64,000 bases of DNA from assembly GCA_905221605.1 (NCBI GenBank), contig CAJNDS010001224.1, positions 1,259,556 to 1,323,555 on the forward strand, in the 5' to 3' direction. The translations under genes were made by a program, and so were the position numbers. The DNA is from Symbiodinium natans. Its lineage: Eukaryota; Sar; Dinophyceae; Suessiales; Symbiodiniaceae. The notes under the pieces were generated by a model. It saw only the letters and a list, made by a program, of their open reading frames with translations. It had not been told where the DNA came from and searched no databases. Shown piece after piece: positions 1 to 12,000 of this stretch; position 1 is the first letter of the stretch; each line of letters opens with the position of its first letter.

Positions 1-2428
1 GTCGCGCAGGTGTCGCTCCAAGTGACCCAGCCAGGAAGCAGCTATGTCTTGAGGGCCGACGTCAAGGATGGCACGTGGCGGGCGCTGCTGCCCCCGACCT
101 TCGCGGGAGGCGACTGGACGATCACAGCCACCGCCGGCGACGCCAGCGCCGCGCTGCAGCACGTCACCTTCGGGGACGTCTGGTACTGCTCCGGCCAGAG
201 CAACATGGCCCTGCCTTTGAAGTACACCCTGTCGCGCAACCAAAGCGTTGACATGGTCAAGGCCAAGAAGTTCGACATCCGCATCCAGGGTATGAGCGGC
301 AACTTAGTAGCTGACTGAGTACACTTTACACTTTTTGGGATACTAGTATTCCCATATAGAACTGAAAGTGTACACTTTTTTGGGGGGGCTTATGTGCTCA
401 CCCTAAACCCTAAACCCTAAACCCCAAACCCTAAACCCTAAACCCTAAACCCTAAACTAAGGTAACATGAACCCCTTCCAGCCATGGATGCAAGCCTCGG
501 ATGCCACCATGAAGCCGGCAGCCTGCGACCAGGGCGACTGCCTCTTCTTCCGTTTCTCCTCTACCTGCTCCTCAGCGCTTTTAGGGGGGGCATTTTTTTC
601 ATATGATTCCCTTGTTGGGTTTAAGACTAAGAGGATCACATTCGGGAATATTTTCAGCGTGTTTTAAGGCTCCTAAGCGCTTTTGGGGGGCATTTTTGTT
701 TCATATTATTCCCTTGTTGGGTTTAAAAGAGGATCATATTCCGGAATATTTTCAGAGGGTTTTAAGGGGGATTTTTGTATATCATCCCTTTCTTGGGTTT
801 AAGAGAATCATGTAAGAGAAGCATATTCAGGAATATTTTTCAGAGGGTTGTATAAGGGCCATCCGAGGCTGGTACTTTGCGGAGAGCTTGGTGGAGAAGC
901 TTGGCAAGGCTGCGCCCCCCATCGGCCTGATCCACACCGCCGTGGGCGGCAGCATGATCGAGGCCTGGCTGGACAACAAGACCATGAGCACTTGCAAGAA
1001 TGTGACTTTGTCATAGTTGGGCAACATGTTACATTGTTAAGGGTGCTTAAACCCAATAAGGCTAAGGAGTGTAAGTCTAAATTTTTAATATGATCCCAAC
1101 AATGAACAAGGTGAGCTTGGGCCCTGGAAACCAGCAGTTCCACGACCAGCGCGTCATGCCTTACGTGGGCATGTCGCTGAAGGGCTGGATCTGGTACCTT
1201 TGTCATAGTTGGGTAACATTTGACATTTTTAAGGGTACTTAAACCCAATACGGAATAACAACTTAAATCTTTAATATCCTCCCAAGAATGAACTAGGTAC
1301 CAGGGCGAGAACGACATGCACGGCACCCATGGCAACTCGCAGCTCGGCTACGGCTACGGCTGCATGATGCTGGGCCTGGTCCGCTCCTGGCGGGCCCTCT
1401 GGAGTACCACCCCAGGACTATATCCCCCCTTGGGAAGTTCTTTTTTGTTGATATAAAACTAAAATAGGATATTAGAAATATTATGTTCAGAAAGGTTCTA
1501 AGGGGAGTAGAGAGGAACCACGGACCCCGACGCGCCGTTCGGCTTCGTCACCTTGGCCCCCAGTGGCGCCGAGGGCGGCAACAGCATTGGCGCCATGCGC
1601 TGGGCGCAGACCGCGAACTATGGCGTGGCTCCCAATCCGGCGATGCCGAATACCTTCATGGCGCAGGCGTTCGACTTGGACGACCCCTTCGGCAACATCA
1701 CCTGCTACCGCGCAGGCTGTTGCAACAAGGATCCCAAGCCGGCTTGCTGGAGCTGTCTGGGACCAAACGGGTACTGCTCCAACTTGACTGGGGCGAACTT
1801 CTATTTGGGGCCCATCCACCCCCGAGACAAGAAGCCGGTGGGCGAGCGCCTTGCTCGAGCAGGGGCTGTCGTGGCCTACGGCCAGCAGGGCATCTACACA
1901 GGGCCGACGCTCTCGGGCTGCTCCGTGTCGGGAAACAAAGTCACTGTGCACTTCAACAGCTCCCTCCTGGGCCACACTGAGAAGGTGACCGTGCAGGACT
2001 ATCACAAGATCAAGTCCAGTCGCCTGGAAGTGCTCACCAACAGGTCCTTGTTCTGCTTGCAGACGGCCGGGCGCAAGATGGAACAGTGCATTGACGATGG
2101 CACGGGGCACGCCACCGGTCAGGGCCCCTACGACGACACCAAGACAACTTGGGTCACGGTCGACGTGACGTCTGCTGGGCCAAACTCCATCACCGTGGAC
2201 CTCACGAAGTCAGGAGGCAAGGCCTATGCCATCCGCTACGCTTGGCAAGGAAGTTGTTGCGATCAGCGCGATCCCACGGGCGAGCCGTGCCCCATCGCCT
2301 CCTGCCCACTCCTGGCAGAGCCTTCGGGGCTTCCGGCGAACCCCTTCCTGGCGCGGGTTGAGGATGGCCGCTGCAAGTGCGTGGCCCCACAGGTGTGCGA
2401 CGAAAGCCTGCAACCGATCGTCGTTTGA
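1..2428 (+). CDS. sialate O-acetylesterase-like gene, 5' partial, six exons
   Basis: Predicted SGNH-family esterase that removes acetyl groups from sialic acids or related sugars. Exons read as 1-289, 462-about 575, 868-1001, 1111-1193, 1297-1403 and 1515-2428, with phases that join cleanly; introns 1, 3, 4 and 5 start GT and end AG. Seen: GQSNM with the nucleophile Ser at 199-201, an AVGGS block in exon 3, WYQGEND across the exon 4/5 junction, PNPAMPNTFMA and PIHPRDKK in exon 6 with the candidate catalytic His at 1817-1819. This block order is that of eukaryotic SIAE. The C-terminal stretch AYAIRYAWQG followed by a Cys-rich tail also fits. The N-terminus and any signal peptide lie outside the window. 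The stop TGA is at 2426-2428. The exact end of exon 2 is the least certain point. Same strand as the large gene downstream. Confidence 0.85.
290..461 (+). repeat. intron 1 of the esterase gene with a CCCTAAA tract
   Basis: GT-AG intron of 172 bp. About eight head-to-tail CCCTAAA units (with one CCCCAAA variant) fill its 3' part, about 402-457, directly before the acceptor. It is the first of the telomere-like tracts that recur through the window. Confidence 0.7.
574..867 (+). repeat. intron 2: three tandem copies of a ~95-100 bp introner-like unit
   Basis: Three imperfect copies lie head to tail at about 574-673, 674-768 and 769-867. Each carries a G-run followed by T-run and CAT, then CCCTTGTTGGGTTTAAGA or a variant, then a GGAATATTTTCAG block near its end. 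The first two also share GCGCTTTT at the start. The unit looks like an intron-sized element that multiplied inside one intron. The donor is not a clear GT. Confidence 0.65.
1002..1110 (+). mobile_element. introner copy A (intron 3 of the esterase gene)
   Basis: GT-AG intron of 109 bp. It shares with intron 4 the blocks TTTGTCATAGTTGGG, TTAAGGGTxCTTAAACCCA and TTTAATAT, in the same order and spacing, and ends AATGAACAAG before the exon. Two neighbouring introns with the same internal sequence are the hallmark of introners. Identity is visible by eye; the family name is an inference. Confidence 0.75.
1194..1296 (+). mobile_element. introner copy B (intron 4 of the esterase gene)
   Basis: GT-AG intron of 103 bp homologous to intron 3 along almost its whole length. 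The sequence GGTACC occurs at both ends, so the intron could have arisen by insertion with duplication of target bases that then served as splice signals. Confidence 0.75.
1404..1514 (+). other. intron 5 of the esterase gene
   Basis: GT-AG intron of 111 bp, AT-rich in the middle (about 1438-1490). It ends with a purine-rich stretch close to the end of an intron 2 repeat unit (GGTTCTAAGGGGAG against GGGTTTTAAGGGG), so it may be a distant member of the same family. Confidence 0.5.
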
Positions 2429-3010
2429 GCCCTTGCTTGAGGGCAAGAAAACACCATTCCACGCGGAGATGGTCCATTCCACGTTTGGCCGTTTGGGCCT
2501 TCCTGAGACGCCGAAGTTGCAGAGAGTTAGCCCGCTGTTCTCTTAATCGGACTTGCACATGGGCATTTCCCAAACAAGGGGTAGGCACCTCGAACATGCC
2601 CACAAGAAACTCCAATCCTTCTTATAGGACCCCCCCCCCCCCCCCCAAAACAAACAAAAAAAAAAGGAGGGTATCCCTATGTTTTGGAACCCGCCCTAAG
2701 CCCGAAACCCTAAATTGGAGAGCGCTTCGCAGTGGATGCAACTGCAACTTCCTGAGTGCAGGTGTACAAATCCCCGGCAGAGCAAAGAAGTGAGCGTGGA
2801 GCCCCGAGAGAGTGCAATGTCCCCTCAATTAAGGAATATAGCAGAGATCATGGCCGGCTCATAGTGGGGATTCCTACATGGTTTGGGGTCTGTTCCTTGC
2901 TTGAGGGATATTGGGCTCTCTGCACAACCCTCAACACTAAACCCTAAACCCCAAACACCTCCCTTACGGACACAAAAGGGCTGAAGGCCCCCTCACAACA
3001 AGCTAAGCAG
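2429..3010. other. space between esterase gene and first candidate cyclase exon
   Basis: After the stop codon there is a GC-moderate stretch, then a C-run followed by an A-rich run (about 2630-2666), degenerate CCCTAAA units, and a weak inverted-repeat piece at about 2815-2920. A short open stretch around 2762-2822 is possible coding but unsupported. No promoter or polyadenylation signal was recognised. Confidence 0.4.
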
Positions 3011-3050
3011 GAGCCGATTCCACAGGAAGTGGACCACTCGTCACCTGGAG
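3011..3050 (+). CDS. candidate exon, [13 protein letters not shown]
   Basis: Short open piece after an AG and before a TTTAGGG tract. Acidic and proline-rich with GC-ending codons. Too short to identify; listed as the first possible exon of the long gene. Confidence 0.25.
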
Positions 3051-6000
3051 GTTTAGGGTTTAGGGTTTAGGGCTTAGGGATGGGTATTTTCAAGTAGGGT
3101 GAGAAGCACCCGAACAAGGAAAACGGCTTACAAGTATAGGTACCTTACCTATAGCCCTACTTCTAGCTACCCATGAACCTTCCAGCAACCTTTGAGAACG
3201 CACGCGCTGTGGACCGTCGTCCCCCGTTCCCGGTCCGCGCGCTAGAGGGAGAGTCGAAACTCTAAAGCCCAAACTTTCTCAATCACCGCCACAAGCCCTC
3301 CCTAAACTCTTGATAAGTCCCGAAGAGCCCACTACCCCTGGACTAAGGAATCGACCTTAAATCATGCTAAGGAGCCCTTTCTAGGTGAAGGTCTATTCCG
3401 TGAAGTAAGGGATTCTAAGGGCTCTCTTGGGAACCTAAGCCCTTAGCCCTAAGCCCTGAACCCTCAACCCTAAACCCTAAACCCTAAACTCCCGAAGCTC
3501 AGGCATCGAAGCTCGACTGCACTCTCCAGGGCCACACAGCCTGCCAGATTTTGATGCTGCCGGGGTCCCCAGAGTTCAGGGTTTAGGGTTTAGGGTTGAG
3601 TTCTGGTGACACTTCAAGCCTAAACCCTCCCAAAGTGTCCTCTCTCAGGTGCCGTCAAGAATTCCTGGGCGGCTCATTGGTTGTTTAGGGTTTTAGGGTC
3701 AACCCTTTAAACCCTTAACCCTTTAAGAGCCTACAAAGCCCAACCCCTTCCCCCGAATATTACGCCCCCCTAGCCCCCAATACATAATTCCCATAAGATT
3801 TCGGGTTTAGGGTTTAGGGTTTAGGGTTTAGGGTTTAGCCATCTTGGAGGGCTCGGAGGGAAACTCTCAGTAGGGTTATATGTACCCTACAGAGGGCTTT
3901 AAGTATAGTTGCCATACTTCTGAAACTGATAACTACCCAAATAAATGACCATCAGAGTAGAGCCCTAAACCCTGAACCCTTAGCCTAAACCCTAGCCCTA
4001 AACCCTAAACCCTAAACCCTAAACCCTAAACCCTATACCCTAAACCCTAAACCCTAAACCCTAAACCCTAAACCCTCTAAGCCTTAACAAATCTGCAGGT
4101 TCCTCCTTTCGCTGCCATTCGCGCTGCCCCAGTTCTACCACCAATACCTGGCCTTGCAACCTGCAAGCAAGGCTAAGTAGACCGTTTTCAGGCTTAGGCT
4201 TAGAAGGGTTTAGGGTTTAGGGTTTAGGAGGGTTCAGGGTTTAGCGTTCCGACCTCAGTCCAGTGGCAGAAAGGGTTTAGGGTTTAGGGTTTAGGAGGTC
4301 CCAGGCAGGCAGGCAGTGCAGCAGTCCTAGCAGTAAAAAGGGTTTAGGAGGCAGTATGGACGTGACTTTGCAGGTTGTGGAATGTTACTCGTTATATGTA
4401 TGTCTACCTGAACCGAAAGTTTGTCGAAGGTTTTTTCAGCTAACTTCAGGGAGGAGTCTGGGGTCAAAAAAGTGTTTAGGATGAAAGAGGGGTTTAGGGC
4501 TTAGTCCTCGTCATTTTGCCTCCATCGCGTCGTATCCTTGCTCAGCTTTGGCTTTCAACTTAGGCTAGATCCTGAAACCAAAATTCCTAAACCCTGTAAA
4601 GCCACGAGGCCCTCCCCCTGTGCACAAATCACCTGACCCCCCCTCCCCCCCCCTCTCCCCCCCCCGCCAAAAAAAAGAAAACAAATAACTCCCAGACCTA
4701 AAACCTAAACCCTCGAACAACAAATGTTTAGGGGGTGTAAGAGTCTCCTTGGGGAGGTTTTGGCTCGCTTTCTTCTACTTGACGGCCACAGCGGTCTACG
4801 AGAACATGCGCCTGGGACCTTATCCACGTTTGAAGCTCCTTTAAAGGGGTTTTCCCCTTTAGGCTAACAGTCCTTACTAGGGATTATAGTACCGCTCTTA
4901 AAATCCCGATTAAGGACTCTTAGCATAAGGGAGAACATCCCAAGGTCCTTTAAAGGGATAGTTTGACGGCAGGAAGCCTCTACCCGCAAACAAAAAAATC
5001 GACTACGGCACGTGTCAGTCGTAAGAGCTTCAGCACGAGGCTAAGATCCAGACGATGTACCTAAGCGCGAAGATGAAAATAACAAACCGCGCGGAAAGAT
5101 CTCAGAAGCAAGGCCCCCCGAACCCCAAACCCCAAACCCCAAGCCCCAAACCCCAAAGCCCAAAACCCCAAAGCCCAAAGCCCCAAACCCCAAACCCCAA
5201 ACCCCAAAACCCCAAAACCCCAAAACCCCAAAGCCCCAAAACCTCAAACCCCAAACCCTAAAACCCTAAACTCGAAACCCTGCCCAGGTTTGACAATGTC
5301 ATAGAGCGACTGCATCACAAGGATATTCCCTTTCACTGCACGCTGCCCGGGGCCCCAGAATATTTGGGGATGCCAAAGGGCTCAATACCCCTACTTGGAG
5401 GTTCATGGGTACTTATAACCACAGTTTTATAAGCCTACCTATAACCTACTTAGGGGACTTCGGGGGCTTATAAGTACAGTTATAATTGGGGTTATAAGTA
5501 CCCTGAACCTCCAAGTAACTAAGGAAGATACCTTGAACCATGTCGGGGCCCTTATGATGATGTGGGGTATATACCTTAGTGAAGGGGTGGGCTAGACAGC
5601 AGGGGAGATGTCCGTAGATAATGTTCAGAATCCAATGTACCCCACGCCCTAAACCCTAAACCCTAAACCCTAAACCCTAAACCCTAAACCCTAAACCCTA
5701 AACCCTAAACCCTAAACCCTAAACCCTAAACCCTAAACCCTAAACCCTAAACCCTAAACCCTAAACCCTAAACCCTAACCCTAAACGACTTGGGTTGAAG
5801 ACGCTTGAGAGGAGTTGTCGGACAGGGGCCGGTTGCGGAATCTTTCCTTTTTGTGCCCCGAGGCGCATGATGCCCCCCCCCCTTCTCCGTCTTACCCAGG
5901 ATTCAATGTTCCACATTTAGGGTTTAGGGTTTAGGGTTTAGGGTTTAGGGTTTAGGGTTTAGGGTGTATTGATCTTATGGCCTCCTTTGGCAACATCGTG

Positions 6001-9000
6001 CGTGGGTGGGTGCAGGCTTGTCCCCCCCCACCCCCCCAGTCCCCCCAAGCCCGCCCCTCCTTCTACCACACCCCAAGGCGCAAAAACTGAGCAGGATTTG
6101 GCTGCAAAAAGGACCACTTGGGATGTTCCTCCTTATACGAACAGTCCTTATTACTGGAGGTACTATAATCCCTACTAAGGACTGTTCTCAAAGGGACCAC
6201 GAACTCAAGAGCCTGACGACCTCAGCCCCTAAACCCTAAAACCCTCAAACCCTCAAACCCTCAAACCCTCAAACCCTAAAACCCTAAAACCCTAAAACCC
6301 TCAAACCCTCAAACCCTAAAACCCTAGAACCCTAAAACCCTAAAACCCTAAACCCCTAAAACCCTAAAACCCTAAACCCTCAACCGCTTGGAAGGCTGCT
6401 TATGGCCTGGACGTTCAGCGCCACCAAGAAGTACTACCTGGCACCTTGCCCTCCCATGGCTCCTTAACCCTAAACCCCAAACCCCAAACCATAAACCCTA
6501 AACCCCAAACCCTAAAAAAACCCAAACAAAACCCTAAACCCTTTTGTGGCCGTTTCCGATTTAGATTTGGGGGTTAACTTGGAGGTTCGATGTACGCGAA
6601 ATAGAGCTACAAGGTTACGTTATCATACTTATTATCCTGTTCCTAGCTACCCAAGTGAACCATGCAGCTTCGGAAGCAAGAAGGGGCTTCGGGGGCTTTG
6701 GGGGCTTCGGGTATAGGGTTTGACTCGGGCGTTGTCGACTGTAATGTGGGGTCCGTGCCTAAGAGTCCCAACAACAAGACTTCGCGGCCTTTTCACAAAA
6801 GCATTCGAGAATTGAAGCAAAGAAAACCAAGCCCGAATCCCCAACCCAAAGCCCTCAACTGAACTCCCCCCAACCCCCCACTCACACAATCTAAGGCAAG
6901 CCTGGTCCCAAAGAGCCCAAGACCCCTGACTTGAGCAATACACCTGCAAACCATACACTAAGGATCCCTAGGTATGTTCCTTAATTAAGGTTCGGGTTAG
7001 AAGTGCCCTAAATCGGGTTGAAGAGTATATAGGTACCATACCCATACACCCTGCCCCTTAATTCATATTGTACACTGTATACCTTAAATCGTTCTAAGGC
7101 TCCCTGTTTTGTTTGCGCTAAACCCTAAACCCAACCTAACCCTAAACCCTAAACCCTAAACCCTAAACCCTAAACCCTAAACCCCGTATTCCTTGGGCTC
7201 TATGGGGTCTCAGGAGCGGTCCAAGCGCCGGCAGTACGTGGGCGGCCTGAAGCAACGGCAGGCCATGGCCCGGCTGCACCTTGGGAAGCAAGAAGGAACC
7301 AGGGGTTTAGGGTTTAGGGTTTAGGGTTTAGGGTTTAGGGTTTAGGGTTTAGGGTTTAGGGTTTAGGGTGTGTTGGGTTTAGGGTTAGGGGTTAGGGGTT
7401 TAGGGTTTAGGGTTTAGGGTTTGTTTGGTAATGAAAGCACAGCGAAGACTGGAACGACAAGCCAGTGGACAGCAAGATTCGGCTGCCGAGTCAGAGCTTG
7501 AACTTGTGTAGGAGGTAATGCGTAATTCTTCGGATCAGTTGCATGCTTTTGCTTGATCTCTCAGGGTAGCTTGAGCTACCCGTGCTTCCCTTGAAAACCT
7601 TGAGATGGGTTGCTCCAATTATCAGATGCGTCACCACGATTTCCTGACCATTCCGGGCCGACTCCCCAAGCCCGGATGCAAAGGGGTTTGTTGAGTTTAG
7701 GGGCCCACTTGGAGGTTCATGGTACTCATTAACCAATTATAAGCGTAGTTATAACCCACTTATAAGCTCCTTAAGTGCCCCAAATTGGATATAAGTACAG
7801 TTATAATTAGTAATTACAGTTATATTGGTTAATAAGTAGCATGAACCTCCAGGTAGGTTGGTTTTTAGGGTTCAGGCTGGTTCTAGGGCAAACGTTGGTG
7901 TAGGGATTGGCACCTTTCCACCCATCCGGGCAACAGCCCGGGTGGCGGTGTGCGCCTCGGCTTCCCTTTCTATAGTACCTTAGGAACTCTGTTTAGGGTT
8001 TAGGGTTTAGGGTTTAGGGTTGTTTTCTTGGTGGCGCAGTGGTGCCCTTCTGCCCTTTTTGGGGTGCGGGTTCTCTTGTAAAAGTAACCAACGCCAAGAG
8101 AAGTACCCTTACCTTATCATACTATGGCTACTGCGCTCCCAAGTTTTTTGTTTACATGACGCCCAAGGGAAGATGGAAACACATATCATGAAGCTAAGGG
8201 AAGTATGGTTTTTTTGGGTCTAGGGTTCAGAGCTTGGCCGGAAGCACGAAACCTGGACGCTTTTCCCTGGTGGATGCCGTGTGGTGGTTTGGGTCAAAAA
8301 AACAGGCCACCGGCCTTGGGAAATTTAGGGAATTTAGGGGCTTCTGAGCAACCTGGAGAGCACGATTCGTGCAGCACGATGCCCCTAATGAAGGAAGGAA
8401 TAATTCATGGCAAAAGGTCCGTGTAGATAAGACATCTCCCAAAAAACAAGGTGTACTGGGCTCTTGGGGAATGTCGTCGGGCTACACCCGTCCTGAACCC
8501 TGAACCCTAAACCCTAGACCCTAAACCCCCCCCAAAAAGCAAACAAACCCTAAACCCTAAACCCTAAACCCTGAACCCTGAACCCTAAACCCTAAAGCCT
8601 AAACCCTGAACGCTGAACCCTGAACCCTAAACCCCCAGGTATTACATGTTCAAGGAGATGGTCCCAGAGTACCTGATCCCTCGCATGCTCGAGGCTGAAA
8701 CGATTGCGGACCCAGTTAGCCCAGCGACTGGGGCCTCATGTGTCCAGAGGGTTTAGGGTTTAGGGTTTAGGGTTTAGGGTTTAGGGTTTAGGGTTTAGGT
8801 TTTAGGGTTTGGGGTTTAGGGTTTAGGGTTTGGGGTTTGAGGCGGCTCAAGCCCTAAACCCTATAACCCCGAGCCCTAAGCCCTTGGAGTCTACAAACCC
8901 TAAACCCTAAACCTATACGTAGGGTGTAGGCCATAGGGTTTCAGGCTTGGGCCTGAATCGTTCCGACAGTTGCCCGCAATAGGGCACTAGGGGGGACCCC

Positions 9001-12000
9001 AAAAGAACATCCTCCGCGCCAGCGAGGCCAGTACTCCTTGACTAGGCAATGTACCTGACACCCTAAATCCTAGACCCTACACCCTAACCAAAATCCTGAA
9101 CTCAACCCCTATGAACCCTGGGTATCCTGAACCCAACACCCATGAAACCTGAAAATCCCCATAAGACCCAGGTTACCGTGATCTTTGTCCTTATCGACAA
9201 CTTCAACGAGTTCAGCTCGAGGATGGTCTTCTGGAGTTTCAGGTTTTGGGTAGAGCTCCCATAAGCCCTAAACCCGAAGACCTGGGCCCCAAGCTCTTAC
9301 TAAGCTCTACGCCCTAGGCCCTTGCTAAGCTCTAAGCACGAAGCCCTCAGCTCTCAGCCTTCAGCCCTAAGCCGTTGCGAAGCCCTAAGCCCGAAGCCTA
9401 AAGCCCCAAGCCCTAAGCCCTAAGCAAGCCCTAAGCCCTGAGCAAGCCCCAAGCCCTGAGCAAGCCCCAAGCCCCAAGCCCCAAGCCCCAAGCCTCAAGC
9501 CCCACGCCCCAAGCCCCAAGCCTCAAGCTAAGCCCCAAGCCCGAAGAAGCCGCGCGTGGGGGGTGGAGCCCCACGTGAACCCTGCGGCGGCGGTTTTGAG
9601 CCGGGCCCGCCTCCGTGGCCACGGAGGTATTGCCAGTCCGGATGTCCAAAAAACAGGCCCCCTGCACCCTAAACCCTAAACCGGTAAGGACCACTCAGCA
9701 CTCCCACGTCACCCTCAGAGATGAGCTCCCAAATCATGTGTCTTTGGTGAGCTCTTCTGTTACAGGCAGCGGCCATCGAAGGTGCGTGCCCACCGAACAG
9801 AATGCCAAAGCCAATGCTCGAGCCCTTCTGCCCCGGGTGTTCTTCGGCTCCGGCGTCGAGTACGACAACTGGGCCGGAGCTTCGGCGACTCCTTCTTGCC
9901 GGACCGTGTTGATGTGCCGCGCGACCGCGGCCATATCCCAATCATTACCGTGAGCCTGGGCCCAATAACACCGCTTGGGCTGACATTAGTGATGGTGATG
10001 ATGATGATGATGATCATGATGATGATGGACGAGGAGCTGCTGTGAGCTCATAGCTCATAGCCAGGCGGCTTAGGCGCGCTCGTGGGCATTAGTGTCTTTG
10101 CTGCCTCGATTATTCGAAATCGGCAATAGCCCGATATTGAAGGCGCTCGCTAGTAGAGACTCGAACCTCTCCATTGCGTTGGAAGAAGAAGAATACGAAG
10201 AATAATATGATGATGATGATGATGATGATGAAGTTGAAGCGCAGGCCGCCCACACTTCCGTGATTCCCATCTCCGCAGGGATCAAGGGAGTTCTCAACGC
10301 CATCCATCCTGTCGCCAGCTCGCAGCAAAGCTTCTCGATCGCGGCGATCGGGTCGTTTGGCCGCCAAGTCGTCGACCTCAGCGTCGCTGTTGCATACAAC
10401 GTCGCGCGGGACAACAATGAGTTTCTCGAGCAGGAGCATACTATTTTGCCCGTGCTGCCGCGCGGTGCATCGGATTCAAAGCCCTCGGACGGATCGGCTA
10501 CTGCTGCACCCTGCAAGTCAGCGGAGTTCTTGGTGGCGCCTTGTTCGCCACCGTCAATTGCTTCCTGTCAGCCATTTTGAGGGCAAGACGCAACAGAAAG
10601 GGTGACATTGAGGCTCCGAATTGCTCGCTGTTGGCGAGCAAGCTGCCAGGCAGTGTCAGAAGACTTGTACAAATCAGTTTTGCCTCCACCTTCCAGTGCT
10701 TGCAAGCATTCGGTTCTCACTTCCAGGAGCTCCTTCGGCCCGAGGTCTTAGCGACCGAAAACGTGCTACGCTGTGTAACTCCAAGCCATCCTTAGGATAG
10801 CTTCGCTTCAGCCATAGGCTCCTGACTCTTTTCCTTCAGATCTCAGATCGACTTCGTGCGAGCAGTGCGGAAAACGACTACCACTTCTTGCATCACATTT
10901 TTGGCGACAACAGATTCCCTGGAAGCCACATAGAAGAGGAGAGCCCAACACGCTGACCGATACTGGTAGCGGAGCTCGATCCAAGAGCTCGCGGTGGTGA
11001 CCAGACGAATCTGTTTTGGACGGCTGGGGCTCCCGGTCTTCCCCACTTGCCTGTGAAGGGCAGAGTTTGTCTTCGGCGACATGGAGAAAGACTACGATGC
11101 TTCGCTGACTCGGTGCAGTTGGGACGGTGATCCCGCTGGGTGGACGGACTTCGTCAGAAGGGTCCGGCTACTTTATGAGAAGACACCAAGGAAGAAGCGT
11201 CGACAATTGGGTCCCTCCATTGTTGCCCAACTTCGCGATAGAGCATGGACAATAACGCAAGACGTCAACCACCAGAAGCTGACTCGCCGTGATGGCTCCG
11301 TGTACCTGTTGGAGTTCCTCCGAGATCGTCTCGGACGGTCTCCGATTCCTGATGTCGGAATCAGGCTAGAGGAGCTCATGATCAGGCTCCGTCGAAGCCC
11401 CGGCACTGCAATGAGTTCGTGGGCCTCACAGGTCCGCCAGACATACAAGCGGGTGCAGGTGGCTTTGCATCGAGCCCGTAAAGAACATGGACTTCACGTC
11501 AGCCAAGAACCTCAGGTTCGTGAAGCCGTCCCTCCTCGGCAACCTTCAGCTCCCTCTTCTCCAAGCAATGCCTCCCGGCGTGATCGAGGATCTCCGACGC
11601 GCAGAAGCAGCGAGACAACCCAGGAACCGACAGCAGAGGAAGAGGGGCAGCCCGAAGAGGACGCCTTCGACGCGGAGTATGACGAGACCGAGTTTGAGCT
11701 TCGAGATGCTGGCCCTAAGAGGAGCTGGCAGAAAGGACGAAAGAAGAAACCGGATGACGATGACGACGACAGCGACGACAGCGCCCAGATGATGAAGGAC
11801 TTGGAGGTGTGGGACCGCTATGAGGAAGGCCTGGAGGAAGTGTTGCCAGGAGAAGTCCTTGGCTGGCTGCTTCTTCGTCGTGCCAACCTCCCGACAAGTG
11901 CAAGACTCTCCATCCAGGCTGCGGCAGGAAACTCTCTCCTGTTCACCGACATCGAGAGGGCCATGCGGTCTATGGAAGATGAGTTGATGGTGCATGATGA

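Noticed and set aside
808-1335. 175-codon minus-strand frame
   Set aside because: It lies opposite esterase exons 3-5 and their introners; the + strand has the conserved esterase motifs.
2429-4098. P4-ATPase domain as in other alveolate guanylyl cyclases
   Set aside because: No DKTG-type phosphorylation motif or other ATPase block was found, and the esterase gene with its own stop ends at 2428.
5055-5261. Open frames of Pro/Lys/Asn-rich or Gly/Leu/Phe-rich peptides
   Set aside because: They are translations of the CCCCAAA array in either direction, not genes. The same applies to similar frames at 9431, 46740, 53385 and 39406.
10070-10516. Minus-strand frame with a poly-Ser run
   Set aside because: The run comes from a GAT trinucleotide repeat; no family motif, and + frames are equally open.
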